Virus record (IMG/VR): IMGVR_UViG_3300024262_000126
Location: 1-34,409 of that record
Length of the DNA: 34,409 nucleotides
Strand: one strand, 5' to 3'
DNA from: a virus
Shown here: positions 23,916 through 29,901 of the stretch, in pieces
How positions within the stretch are numbered: the first letter of the stretch is position 1
Layout of the letters: each line of letters opens with the position of its first letter
The notes under the pieces: model-generated
The model's database searches: none
What the model was told of the DNA's origin: nothing
What the model saw: only the letters and a program-made list of their open reading frames with translations
Position numbers and translations under genes: made by a program

Positions 23916-23958
23916 ATTTTTTCGTCTTTCTTTTTTTTGAGAAATTTAGATAAGAGAT

Positions 23959-23993
23959 AAGCAATCATACTCTAGCCTAAGGGCATATTGCTT
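23959..23993 (-). other. Hairpin just downstream of the IS110/Nop-type gene
   Basis: On the minus strand AAGCAAT (23987-23993) pairs with ATTGCTT (23959-23965) around a 21-base loop, six bases after the stop codon at 24000. There is no clean U-tract directly after it, so a terminator call is weak. Its edge AAGCAAT and loop size are reminiscent of the array hairpins on the other side of the gene, so it may be a stray array unit. Confidence 0.35.
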
Positions 23994-23999
23994 TTAGCA

Positions 24000-24932
24000 T
24001 TATCTCTCCACCATCTTTATTTCCCCATATAGCTCACCCAAGAATTTTGTCTGGATAAATTTCTTGGCATAATTATTTATCTTACCCTTTTTCCAATCGG
24101 GGTGTTTCTCTCCATAATATATCTTCATATCATCATATAACTTTCGCCAGATTGGAGTATTCTGTCTTATAATCTCCTCACTAAAGTGGAATAGTGCCCT
24201 CTTTAGTTGGTGATTAAATCTCTGATTTCCCTTCTTAGTGACCATTCCGGCATAGTGTCTCAAGGCATATTTATCGTTAAATCGAGAAGCCCTTTTGACC
24301 CCGGCTATCAGTCCACCGGCTACGGCAGGTCCCACTCCCTTTATCCCCTTTAAATAATCCTTCCAGACGGGGTGTTTCCTCACTTCTATTTGCAGTAGCT
24401 TAGTCTGAAGTTCAAAATCTTCTTCTAGGGCCTGGATAACTGCCTCCTTTTTCTCCACTGCCTCTTTCTCATATCCGTTCAGACTTACCAACTCTAATCT
24501 ATTCTTGAGAGCAAACAGTCTTAATTTAGTCGCCACCATAATCTTTTCAGTATCAGCACGCTCTTTGAATATTATACTGATCCGGGCGGTTATTTCGTCC
24601 AGCTCTTTAAATTCATAAAAATCTTCGGGGTGTTCTTTAATTAAAAGTTTTATGGCAAGAGCGTCATTCTCGTCTGTTTTTGGTAGCTTCAGGCTTTCCC
24701 GGCACTCCTTGGTTCTGATCCCCGGAAGAGTAAATATTTGATGGCCCTTTCTTCTAGCTAAAAGTTTGAAGGAGTCTCCACCACCTTCCTCGAAATAGAA
24801 GGAATTTTCCTCTTCTATCTTATCCAGAAATTTAGAGAATTCTCCGACGTTCGGGGTCATGGTTTTGGATTTCTCGTTCTTAAGGTCAAAGACCTTCAGT
24901 TCCTTTCTGATTGCCCATTTAACAAAATACAT
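24000..24932 (-). CDS. IS110/Nop-type RNA-guided protein, Tas-like (no transposase serine)
   Basis: A 310-residue protein with the IS110 layout. A RuvC-like N-terminus has E48/E49 in 'FYFEEGGGDSFKLLARRKGHQIF' and D87/D90 in 'KTDENDALAIKLL'. A helical middle (110-190) follows, then a helix-hairpin-helix 'IKGVGPAVAGGLIAG' (197-211), 'RFNDKYALRHYAGM' and 'KKGNQRFNHQLKRALFH' (233-249). Two things depart from IS110 transposases. The first RuvC aspartate is missing (A7 at the 'GIDVAK' position, with a TGA two codons before the start), and the loop carrying the catalytic serine is absent between 'YAGM' and 'TKKGN'. This matches Tas proteins (Nop domain, RuvC-like in TasR) better than a transposase. 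The start has AAAGGTG upstream. The array is 24 bases upstream. Confidence 0.8.
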   Translation of the reverse strand: MYFVKWAIRKELKVFDLKNEKSKTMTPNVGEFSKFLDKIEEENSFYFEEGGGDSFKLLARRKGHQIFTLPGIRTKECRESLKLPKTDENDALAIKLLIKEHPEDFYEFKELDEITARISIIFKERADTEKIMVATKLRLFALKNRLELVSLNGYEKEAVEKKEAVIQALEEDFELQTKLLQIEVRKHPVWKDYLKGIKGVGPAVAGGLIAGVKRASRFNDKYALRHYAGMVTKKGNQRFNHQLKRALFHFSEEIIRQNTPIWRKLYDDMKIYYGEKHPDWKKGKINNYAKKFIQTKFLGELYGEIKMVER

Positions 24933-24955
24933 TTTAAATCACCTTTCTTTTAGCG

Positions 24956-25013
24956 AGGCAGAAGCAAATTCGGTATAGCTTTTTTTCCGCGTATTGACCT
25001 TAGCATTCTGCCT
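24956..25013 (-). repeat. Array hairpin 12 of 12, type A1
   Basis: Minus-strand stem AGGCAGAA with TTCTGCCT, then a bulged T and a GC pair. 5' edge TGCTAAGG, middle AAAAAAAGCTA, 3' edge TTTGC. Interior about 37 bases. Closest unit to the protein gene. Confidence 0.7.
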
Positions 25014-25028
25014 ACAATATTTTTTTTT

Positions 25029-25076
25029 GGAAGCAAATCTTGATCAGCATATTAAACATTTTTGTTTTAGCTTTCC
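25029..25076 (-). repeat. Array hairpin 11 of 12, type A2
   Basis: Minus-strand stem GGAA(A)GC with GCTTCC, bulged A. 5' edge GCTAAAA, middle ATGTTTAATATGCT, 3' edge TTTGC. Interior 35 bases. Middle and edges match the unit at 25704 almost base for base, while the flanking stretches differ. Confidence 0.7.
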
Positions 25077-25087
25077 GTCTCTTCAGG

Positions 25088-25143
25088 CGGAGATAAATTT
25101 CAATTAGTAGTTCTTTCGAATACAATCATATATTAGTGCTCCG
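25088..25143 (-). repeat. Array hairpin 10 of 12, type B
   Basis: Minus-strand stem CGGAG with CTCCG. 5' edge GCACTAAT, middle AAAGAACTAC, 3' edge TTATCTCC. Exactly 56 bases, the same length as the type B unit at 25393, with matching start, middle and end and differing stretches between them. Confidence 0.7.
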
Positions 25144-25166
25144 TTCTTTTTTCTAATCTCTAAAAT

Positions 25167-25223
25167 GGACAAAAGGCAATTTTGGCCTAAACGGATAAGT
25201 CATTGTAATTTTAGCTCTCTGTC
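25167..25223 (-). repeat. Array hairpin 9 of 12, type C
   Basis: Minus-strand stem GACAGAGAGC with GCCTTTTGTC holds two G-U pairs and one mismatch; on the plus strand the same positions would be A-C mismatches. 5' edge GCTAAAAT, 3' edge AATTGCC. Confidence 0.6.
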
Positions 25224-25249
25224 TGTTCCCATATCAAAATAAGGTCCCG

Positions 25250-25318
25250 GGTAAGTAGAGAGTAATCATTTCTTAGTAGGGTCTAACCTACATTTCATAA
25301 ATAGCATCTCTACTTACC
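25250..25318 (-). repeat. Array hairpin 8 of 12, type A1-like
   Basis: Longest stem in the array, GGTAAGTAGAG with CTCTACTTACC, 11 perfect pairs. 5' edge ATGCTATTT. An extra small hairpin GTAGG/CCTAC sits in the interior, so the middle motif is less clear here. Confidence 0.6.
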
Positions 25319-25326
25319 AAATTTTC

Positions 25327-25381
25327 TTGGAAGCACATCTTAGCTTTAGCACTCAGGCAAATCTATAATAATAGCTTCCAA
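25327..25381 (-). repeat. Array hairpin 7 of 12, type A2
   Basis: Perfect 8-base-pair stem TTGGAAGC with GCTTCCAA, no bulge. 5' edge GCTATTATT, middle TTGCCTGAGTGCT, 3' edge ATGTGC. Interior 39 bases. Confidence 0.7.
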
Positions 25382-25392
25382 TCTGCTGGGAT

Positions 25393-25448
25393 CGGAGACA
25401 AAAGCTTAACAATAGCTCTTTACATTACATTTATGATTTAATACCCCG
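25393..25448 (-). repeat. Array hairpin 6 of 12, type B
   Basis: Minus-strand stem CGGGG with CTCCG, one G-U pair that exists only in minus-strand RNA. 5' edge GTATTAA, middle AAAGAGCTAT, 3' edge TTGTCTCC. 56 bases, equal to the other type B unit at 25088. Confidence 0.65.
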
Positions 25449-25464
25449 CCCTAAGTTTGGAAAT

Positions 25465-25517
25465 GGACAGAGGCATTTGACTTATAAAGGATTCATCCCT
25501 CTTCCAACTCCCTGCCC
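25465..25517 (-). repeat. Array hairpin 5 of 12, type C
   Basis: Minus-strand stem GGGCAGGG with CTCTGTCC, including G-U pairs. Edge 3' AAATGCC. The 5' edge GGAGTTGG is the most diverged of all twelve. It shares AATGGACA-AGGCA (plus-strand reading) with the other type C unit at 25167. Confidence 0.55.
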
Positions 25518-25552
25518 ATCTCTCCTATCTAAATCATATCGTCCATCTAATA

Positions 25553-25612
25553 ATAGAAGCATATATTTAGTAATAAGTTCCCCCAATCTACAGTTCCCTA
25601 TTAGCGTTCTAT
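25553..25612 (-). repeat. Array hairpin 4 of 12, type A1-like
   Basis: Minus-strand stem ATAGAA with TTCTAT, a bulged C and then a GC pair, the same bulge position as in the A1 units. 5' edge CGCTAATAGG, middle GGGGGAACTTAT, 3' edge TATGC. Interior about 43 bases. Confidence 0.6.
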
Positions 25613-25634
25613 CTAGTGGTCCTTTTTAATAAAA

Positions 25635-25691
25635 AAGCAGAAGCATCTTTTCTTCAACTTTTTTAAGAAGTCTCTCCTTAGCATTCTGCCT
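25635..25691 (-). repeat. Array hairpin 3 of 12, type A1
   Basis: Minus-strand stem AGGCAGAA with TTCTGCTT, one G-U pair, bulged T. 5' edge TGCTAAGG and middle AAAAAAGTTG match the unit at 24956; the stretches on either side of the middle differ. Interior 36 bases. Confidence 0.7.
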
Positions 25692-25703
25692 CGCCATACC
25701 TTA

Positions 25704-25755
25704 CCGAAAGCATCTTTATTGCAGCAATTTAAGCAATTTTATTATAGCTTTCCGG
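25704..25755 (-). repeat. Array hairpin 2 of 12, type A2
   Basis: Minus-strand stem CCGGAAAGC with GCTTTCGG, one bulge. 5' edge GCTATAA, middle TTGCTTAAATTGCT, 3' edge GATGC. Interior 35 bases, equal to the A2 unit at 25029. Confidence 0.7.
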
Positions 25756-25760
25756 CTCAT

Positions 25761-25825
25761 TGGGGCAGAGACATGCCTCTTCTGATAGTTTTTTAGATAT
25801 AAGATACCATTAGTACTCCACCCCA
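25761..25825 (-). repeat. Array hairpin 1 of 12, type B
   Basis: Minus-strand stem TGGGGTGGAG with CTCTGCCCCA, ten pairs of which two are G-U; on the plus strand these become A-C mismatches. 5' edge GTACTAAT, middle AAAAAACTAT, 3' edge TGTCTC. First unit in transcription order. Confidence 0.65.
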
Positions 25826-25834
25826 TTTAGATTT

Positions 25835-26140
25835 TTAAGGATCCTTTCTGGGAGGGCAGCCAACCCGGCTTTTTAATAATTGTGTTTTCTCGAATATTCT
25901 ATTCATTTGCCCTCTAATTTCACAGAGCCTCTTATAATTATCTTCAAGCCATCCTTCGGAAGCTTTCTTGGTGAGGTCCTTTTCTTCTCCCGCTTCCATC
26001 GGAGAACCAACCAGCTCGTTATTTATTTCGGATACAATTATATTCAATTGTTTAGTCCGGTCTAATATGGCAAAAACGATTTTTGATACGTCTCCAGTAG
26101 TCGCTGGCTTCCTATTTTCTACACTTCTTCCTTCTTGCAT
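25835..26140 (-). CDS. Hypothetical 101-residue protein
   Basis: Not recognised. A polar start ('MQEGRSVENRKPATTGDVS') is followed by helices ('KIVFAILDRTKQLNIIVSEINNELVG', 'LEDNYKRLCEIRGQMNRIFEKTQLL') and a basic end 'VGCPPRKDP'. GGGAGG lies before the start. It ends nine bases before the first array hairpin, so gene, array and Tas-like gene are probably on one transcript. Confidence 0.55.
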   Translation of the reverse strand: MQEGRSVENRKPATTGDVSKIVFAILDRTKQLNIIVSEINNELVGSPMEAGEEKDLTKKASEGWLEDNYKRLCEIRGQMNRIFEKTQLLKSRVGCPPRKDP

Positions 26141-26210
26141 CTCTTTTTCCTCCCTTTTTCTTTTTTTATCTTTTCTCTTAAAAATAATGTCATCATCCTC
26201 AGGAGCTGGA

Positions 26211-26957
26211 TTAGATAAGAATTTTGGTTCTTTCAGGAAATTCTTTCACCTCTTCTAGATAAATTCCTTTTAAGCTATCTTTTAGATAAATAGGGATTTT
26301 ATCTTTTCTGCAATAATCAACTATGTTTTCTATCCATTCTTTTTTTGGTATGATCTTCCCCTTTCTGTTCCCAGTCTCGGCACCGATAATAACCCAGTCA
26401 ATATTTGCATTTGAAAATGGCACAGGGTTAAAATACTCAAGAATGGGCTCAACTGATACAAAAGTTATATTACAACTCGTAATAAATAGATAAGGTATCC
26501 CTCTCTCAAAATCTTTTTCTCTTGTTATGGTCACTCCTAACCAGCAGTTCTTTGGGAAAATATACCTATCGTAAACTTCCGGATATCTTGTCAAAAATTG
26601 GAAGATGTGCTGGGGATATAATTTTACTTTTTCCAATACTTTTTTTATCCATTCATCTTCCCAATTAGCTATCTCGCTCATCGATCCCACAAATATCTTT
26701 TGGGACTTTTGGGGAAATTTCTTCTCGAATTGAGAATAAAGAAACATAAGCTTAAATTCAATCAAATCGAGAGAATTTTTTAATTTAAAATGAACATCAT
26801 CCATATTATGTTCAACTCTATATTCCCATTCCTCTATGAATCTTATGCCCCCAAACCTTTTTGCGAATATCCTCGCGTAGCAATAAGGACATCCTCTATT
26901 TCTGCAACCCCACACCGGATTCCAGGTGAGATTACACCAGCCAATCTTATTTTTCAT
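26211..26957 (-). CDS. Phage Gp37/Gp68 family protein (DUF5131), radical SAM-like
   Basis: A 248-residue protein with the family hallmark 'TWNPVWGC...GCPYCYARIFAKRFGG', giving C18-x4-C23-x2-C26, a [4Fe-4S]-type cluster arrangement as in radical SAM enzymes. Further family segments are 'KIFVGSMSEIANWEDEW', 'HIFQFLTRYPEVY', 'NCWLGVTI', 'FVSVEPILEYF' and 'DWVIIGAETGNRKGKIIPKKEW'. The reaction is not established to my knowledge. It overlaps the preceding 59-residue gene by 11 bases. Together with the gene at 20291 the phage encodes two radical SAM-like proteins. Confidence 0.8.
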   Translation of the reverse strand: MKNKIGWCNLTWNPVWGCRNRGCPYCYARIFAKRFGGIRFIEEWEYRVEHNMDDVHFKLKNSLDLIEFKLMFLYSQFEKKFPQKSQKIFVGSMSEIANWEDEWIKKVLEKVKLYPQHIFQFLTRYPEVYDRYIFPKNCWLGVTITREKDFERGIPYLFITSCNITFVSVEPILEYFNPVPFSNANIDWVIIGAETGNRKGKIIPKKEWIENIVDYCRKDKIPIYLKDSLKGIYLEEVKEFPERTKILI

Positions 26958-27126
26958 TTCCTTTCATCACAGCCTTCCTAAAATTTATATCGGCCTCGTC
27001 TTCCCAGGAATATTTTTTATCTATCACCACTAGTTTTTCAATATTCTTTTTAAGTTTCTTTGAAAAATCATTGAATTCACTATTCTTTTTTACCTGCTCA
27101 TAATAAGTTTTTATGGTAGGAAACAT
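26947..27126 (-). CDS. Hypothetical 59-residue protein
   Basis: A frame from ATG 27126 to TAA 26947 with AGGAGG six bases before the start, a strong site. The protein is charged and helical ('FPTIKTYYEQVKKNSEFNDFSKKLKKNIEKL', then 'WEDEADINFRKAVMKG'). It overlaps the Gp37/Gp68 gene start by 11 bases. I do not recognise a family. Confidence 0.6.
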   Translation of the reverse strand: MFPTIKTYYEQVKKNSEFNDFSKKLKKNIEKLVVIDKKYSWEDEADINFRKAVMKGNEK

Positions 27127-27138
27127 TGTCTTGCCTCC

Positions 27139-27471
27139 TCATAATTTTTTATATGCCTCAAATGTAATAAAATCACATTCCCCAATAACTACCTTCTGCC
27201 CACATCTTAAGCATATTCTTTTCTGTCCCTTCCCTCCTGCTTTTGCACGGATAATATGAGTCGGTCTTGGCAGTTCCTTATTTAAATCGAATGGGCAGCC
27301 ATTTTTATAATTTGTCACACAGCGCATTACTGTTGTCCATTTATCACTGCCTGCTCGGTACCCACAATCGTGAGGATTATAGCAAATTCTGCAAGGGCAT
27401 ATTTTGTCACTTGCCTCAGTTAATCTGCCTTTATATTCCTTTTTATTCAAAAGCCGGTCTCTAATTTTCAT
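27139..27471 (-). CDS. Cys-rich zinc-binding-like protein
   Basis: A 110-residue protein with several Cys: 'ICPCRICYNPHDCGY' (about 24-38), 'MRCVTNYKNGCPF' (50-61) and 'RICLRCGQKVVIGEC' (85-99), the last a C-x2-C zinc-ribbon half. Possible DNA- or RNA-binding protein with two zinc sites. The start follows the previous stop by two bases. No known family is evident; zinc binding is inferred from the Cys spacing. Confidence 0.55.
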   Translation of the reverse strand: MKIRDRLLNKKEYKGRLTEASDKICPCRICYNPHDCGYRAGSDKWTTVMRCVTNYKNGCPFDLNKELPRPTHIIRAKAGGKGQKRICLRCGQKVVIGECDFITFEAYKKL

Positions 27472-27473
27472 TC

Positions 27474-27692
27474 CTATGTTCTTCCTATAATTTTCTTAAG
27501 ATCTATTATGGATAATTCGTGTCCTTTATATCTTGCTACTTCGTCCCAAGCTCCTACAGAATAAAGTCTATTACTATCTAAATCTTCAAGTATTTTTTCT
27601 TCAATAGTTTCCAGAAACTCTTCATCAGTTATAATGAGAATTTCGTCTCCATAAATTGTAATTAAAGTAAATTCTTCTTTTTTACTTGTCAT
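27474..27692 (-). CDS. Hypothetical acidic 72-residue protein
   Basis: Not recognised. Acidic strand-helix-helix pattern ('FTLITIYGDEILIITDEEFLETIEEKILEDLDSN') with 'SVGAWDEVARYKGHELSIIDLKKII'. The start overlaps the upstream gene stop by 4 bases (ATGA), which shows translational coupling. Small acidic phage proteins can act as host inhibitors, but nothing here shows this. Confidence 0.5.
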   Translation of the reverse strand: MTSKKEEFTLITIYGDEILIITDEEFLETIEEKILEDLDSNRLYSVGAWDEVARYKGHELSIIDLKKIIGRT

Positions 27693-27922
27693 CTTCTCGA
27701 CCTCCCTTTTAACCTTCTTTTCTTATTATGCCCGCAATTCATTTTCTCTATTCGCTTCCATTCTCCTAGCTTCTTCCTTCTGGCCCTCTTAATCTCCCTT
27801 CTCTTTGCCTTGTCAATTTCTGAATCAAGCATATCGAAAGTCTGATTAATATAGTCCTTACCCCTACTACTATCCAACTTTTCAGACTCTTTCTTGAGAT
27901 ATTTTCTGATCGCTTTCTGCAT
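27689..27922 (-). CDS. Hypothetical basic 77-residue protein
   Basis: Not recognised. Strongly basic, with 'KAKRREIKRARRKKLGEWKRIEKMNCGHNKKRRLKGRSRR' as the second half, which suggests nucleic acid binding. GGAAGGTAG lies before the start. It overlaps the acidic gene downstream by 4 bases, so a basic and an acidic protein are made from adjacent coupled genes. Confidence 0.5.
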   Translation of the reverse strand: MQKAIRKYLKKESEKLDSSRGKDYINQTFDMLDSEIDKAKRREIKRARRKKLGEWKRIEKMNCGHNKKRRLKGRSRR

Positions 27923-27975
27923 ACTACCTTCCTTTCTAATTTAGTTTTCTGCCTCTTATTTGCTCAATACATTAG

Positions 27976-28218
27976 TCAAGGATATCCTCTTAATAACTGC
28001 AGTCCTCTGCTTTCTTCAAAATCACTATATCTTTTTTCCAGCCTCTCCAACCTGTTCTGTATCGCTCCAATTAGCTCTACGTTGGTCCCATCCCGGCTAA
28101 TTAGAATCTTAATTAAAAGTTCATTCTTCTCTATCTTAAAGCTCAAATACAAGATCCAGAATCCTACCAAAAGCATTATGACTATAAACACAATTAATAG
28201 ATTCTCAAATTTTCTCAT
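27976..28218 (-). CDS. Single-span membrane protein with coiled-coil tail
   Basis: An 80-residue protein with one N-terminal membrane segment ('LLIVFIVIMLLVGFWILYLSF', residues 7-27) and a charged helical tail ('IGAIQNRLERLEKRYSDFEES'). The layout is like small phage membrane-anchored proteins such as spanin or holin partners, but there is no lysis cassette nearby. AGGTGGAAGG precedes the start, which overlaps the upstream gene by 4 bases. Confidence 0.5.
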   Translation of the reverse strand: MRKFENLLIVFIVIMLLVGFWILYLSFKIEKNELLIKILISRDGTNVELIGAIQNRLERLEKRYSDFEESRGLQLLRGYP

Positions 28219-28400
28219 CCTTCCACCTCCTTAATTCGTTTTTCTAACTGTCTTCTCATACTATTATCCGGTGGTAAATTCTTTATTAGCTTCTTCCATT
28301 TTCCGATCTTATTTTTTTCCTTTCGGTTTTGGCTCCGATATTTTTGGCACTTTTCCTTATTCCGGCCATGCTTTTTTGCTCCTCCAGATGTTTTTCTCAT
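28215..28400 (-). CDS. Small basic protein (61 residues)
   Basis: I chose ATG 28400, which follows GAGGAGAGGG, over a start at 28469 that has no visible ribosome site. The protein begins 'MRKTSGGAKKHGRNKEKCQKYRSQNR', a pattern met in many small phage proteins, and ends in a charged helix. Very basic, so nucleic acid binding is likely. The function is unknown. Confidence 0.5.
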   Translation of the reverse strand: MRKTSGGAKKHGRNKEKCQKYRSQNRKEKNKIGKWKKLIKNLPPDNSMRRQLEKRIKEVEG

Positions 28401-28447
28401 TGCTATATCCCTCTCCTCTCCCTTAAAAAGCTTCTTTAGTCGAATCC

Positions 28448-28621
28448 CTATAATCTTATTATTTTGCATAACAACTTTACTGCCCGTTCATATTTGCCCG
28501 GATTCTGTTTCGAATCCCAGCCATATTTATAAGATAATTTTTTCTTGTGCCGTTCATAAGTCTCCCATTTATTATCTCTATGCATCTTATTCTTTTTATT
28601 TGCGAACGGCTTAATACTCAT
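28448..28621 (-). CDS. Small basic protein overlapping the helicase end
   Basis: A 57-residue frame from ATG 28621 to TAG 28448. The start overlaps the helicase stop by 11 bases (ATGAGTATTAA), a sign of coupled translation. It contains 'KWETYERHKKKLSYKYGWDSKQNPGKYERAVKLLCKII', a charged helical pattern as in small replication-block proteins of siphoviruses. A shorter start at its second Met (residue 13) is possible. Not recognised beyond this. Confidence 0.45.
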   Translation of the reverse strand: MSIKPFANKKNKMHRDNKWETYERHKKKLSYKYGWDSKQNPGKYERAVKLLCKIIRL

Positions 28622-29891
28622 GTGCTGTGTATTCCCTTTCTTTTATCCGGCAATATTCGGGATAAAAATCTAAGGCAAATTTCCCAATCGTCCCATCTCT
28701 ATTCTTCGCAATCAGAATTTCCATCTTTTCTGGTGATTCGCCACCTGTCCTCATCTCAATCTTTTCTTTGAGCCGCTCTTCCCAGTAAACAAAAAGGACA
28801 ATGGGAGAGCATTCCTCAATTCTTCCACTATCCCTAAGGTCAGAAAGTCTAGGTTTTCTAATTATATTCTTATTGCCTCGGGATAGTTGACTCACCACAA
28901 AAGTGGATATTTCTCGTCCCAGGGTTATGCCCTGCAAGTCTTTTATATTCCCGGTCACTTTCTGATAATCGGTTAATGCCTTCTTCCTATCTAAGTTTTG
29001 GAGGTAATCCATAAATACTATTTCAGGATTATATTTTTGAATATATTTTCTTATGTCCTCCATATCAAATACCTTCTTGATATTCAAATTCCAATGATCC
29101 CCTACTATAGTAGCGATGCTATCCAGGGCCTCTCTCTCCCCTTCATCAAATCTTCCCTTCCTAAAGTCCATAATATTCTTGGGCATCAAGTTGGATAACA
29201 ATCTTCGAGAAATTTCTAGTGCAGTCATCTCTGAAGACAAATAAAGAACTTTCTTTTCTTCGTCCACATCTATAAAATCTATAGCCAGTTGTATAGCAAA
29301 TGAGGTTTTCCCCTGGCTGGTAAATCCACCAATAGTTATTATTTCTCCTTTGTCTATCCCCCCGAGGTATCTATTAAGATGTCCCATCTTAAACCGGTGG
29401 GCTACTCCTTCTGCCGATATTTTTAAGGTATTCTTCAATAGTGTTTTTAAGTTTTCTTCCTTTATCTCGATTATCGGTATCAGGGATATTTTTTCAAGTG
29501 CCTTCTGGGTATCTATCTTCTCTAACCTTAGTTCCCCTAAAATAAATAATATTTTTCGTTGATTAGATTTTTTCTTAATAATCTGGTTATAGAATTCTAT
29601 ATTCTCGGGAGTGGGGACACTATTAACCAGATGGGTCAGATAGGTTATTCCTCCTATATCTATCAGTTCATTTTTGTTCTGCAATTCTTCTGTTAAAGTC
29701 ACTAGGTCCACAGCTATGTTTTTATTGAATAGCTCGAGGATTACCTGGTATATTCTGCTATGAGAAATCTTATAGTAATCATTAGGCTCCAGAATTTCCA
29801 CACTGGCATGGACGGCCCTCGGGGATAGTAACATCGAGCCTAAAGAGGCTTGTTCCGCCGAAATATTCCGTTCTGATTCTATCGGTAACAT
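28611..29891 (-). CDS. dnaB: DnaB-type replicative DNA helicase
   Basis: A 426-residue helicase from ATG 29891, which has AAGGAGA upstream; the longer frame into the preceding gene has no such site. The N-terminal helical domain ('SAEQASLGSMLLSPRAVHASVEIL', residues 11-110) is followed by the RecA-like motor: Walker A 'GGFTSQGKTS' (188-197), Walker B 'IVFMDYLQNL' (291-300), then 'FVVSQLSRGNKNIIRKPRLSDLRDSGRIEECSPIVLF' and 'IAKNRDGTIGKFALDF'. It unwinds the phage replication fork. It is slightly shorter than typical DnaB (about 450-470). The loader and initiator genes sit directly upstream. Confidence 0.9.
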   Translation of the reverse strand: MLPIESERNISAEQASLGSMLLSPRAVHASVEILEPNDYYKISHSRIYQVILELFNKNIAVDLVTLTEELQNKNELIDIGGITYLTHLVNSVPTPENIEFYNQIIKKKSNQRKILFILGELRLEKIDTQKALEKISLIPIIEIKEENLKTLLKNTLKISAEGVAHRFKMGHLNRYLGGIDKGEIITIGGFTSQGKTSFAIQLAIDFIDVDEEKKVLYLSSEMTALEISRRLLSNLMPKNIMDFRKGRFDEGEREALDSIATIVGDHWNLNIKKVFDMEDIRKYIQKYNPEIVFMDYLQNLDRKKALTDYQKVTGNIKDLQGITLGREISTFVVSQLSRGNKNIIRKPRLSDLRDSGRIEECSPIVLFVYWEERLKEKIEMRTGGESPEKMEILIAKNRDGTIGKFALDFYPEYCRIKEREYTAHEY

Positions 29892-29901
29892 AATTTTCTC
29901 C

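Larger units (their letters stand above)
24956..25825 (-). ncRNA. Array of twelve related hairpins (TIGR-like guide RNA array)
   Basis: A 0.87-kb non-coding block holds twelve hairpins, each 48-69 bases with 58-90 base spacing, between a short gene and the Tas-like start. Read on the minus strand, each has a 5-11 base-pair stem of differing sequence, a 5' edge of the form 'GCTAA' just inside it, a variable stretch, a middle motif such as 'AAAGARCTA' or 'TTGCYTRAGTGCT', a second variable stretch of 9-11 bases, and a 3' edge 'TTTGC' or 'TGTCTCC'. Stem bases change in pairs and G-U pairs occur on the minus strand, so this is a conserved RNA made in the same direction as the gene. The interior in the tightest units is 35-37 bases, near the 36-base size of known tigRNAs. 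Spacer borders are my estimate. Confidence 0.75.

Noticed and set aside
24000-25825. A simple IS110 insertion sequence with its usual bridge RNA
   Set aside because: The serine loop is missing, no element ends or target duplication can be seen, and twelve hairpins in about 0.9 kb are far more than the single bridge RNA of IS110.
24956-25825. A CRISPR array
   Set aside because: There are no identical direct repeats of 23-50 bases with regular spacers; units share only short edge and loop motifs, and there is no cas gene.
24956-25825. A tRNA cluster or a series of terminators
   Set aside because: No cloverleaf, T-loop or CCA pattern is present, and the hairpins lack U-tracts directly after the stem on the minus strand.
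26135-26210. A 25-codon frame between the DUF5131 gene and the next gene
   Set aside because: It is Lys/Arg-rich by base composition, has no ribosome site and contains the ribosome site of the following gene.
27976-28218. A holin or spanin gene
   Set aside because: Only one membrane span and a coiled-coil tail are present; there is no endolysin or partner gene nearby.
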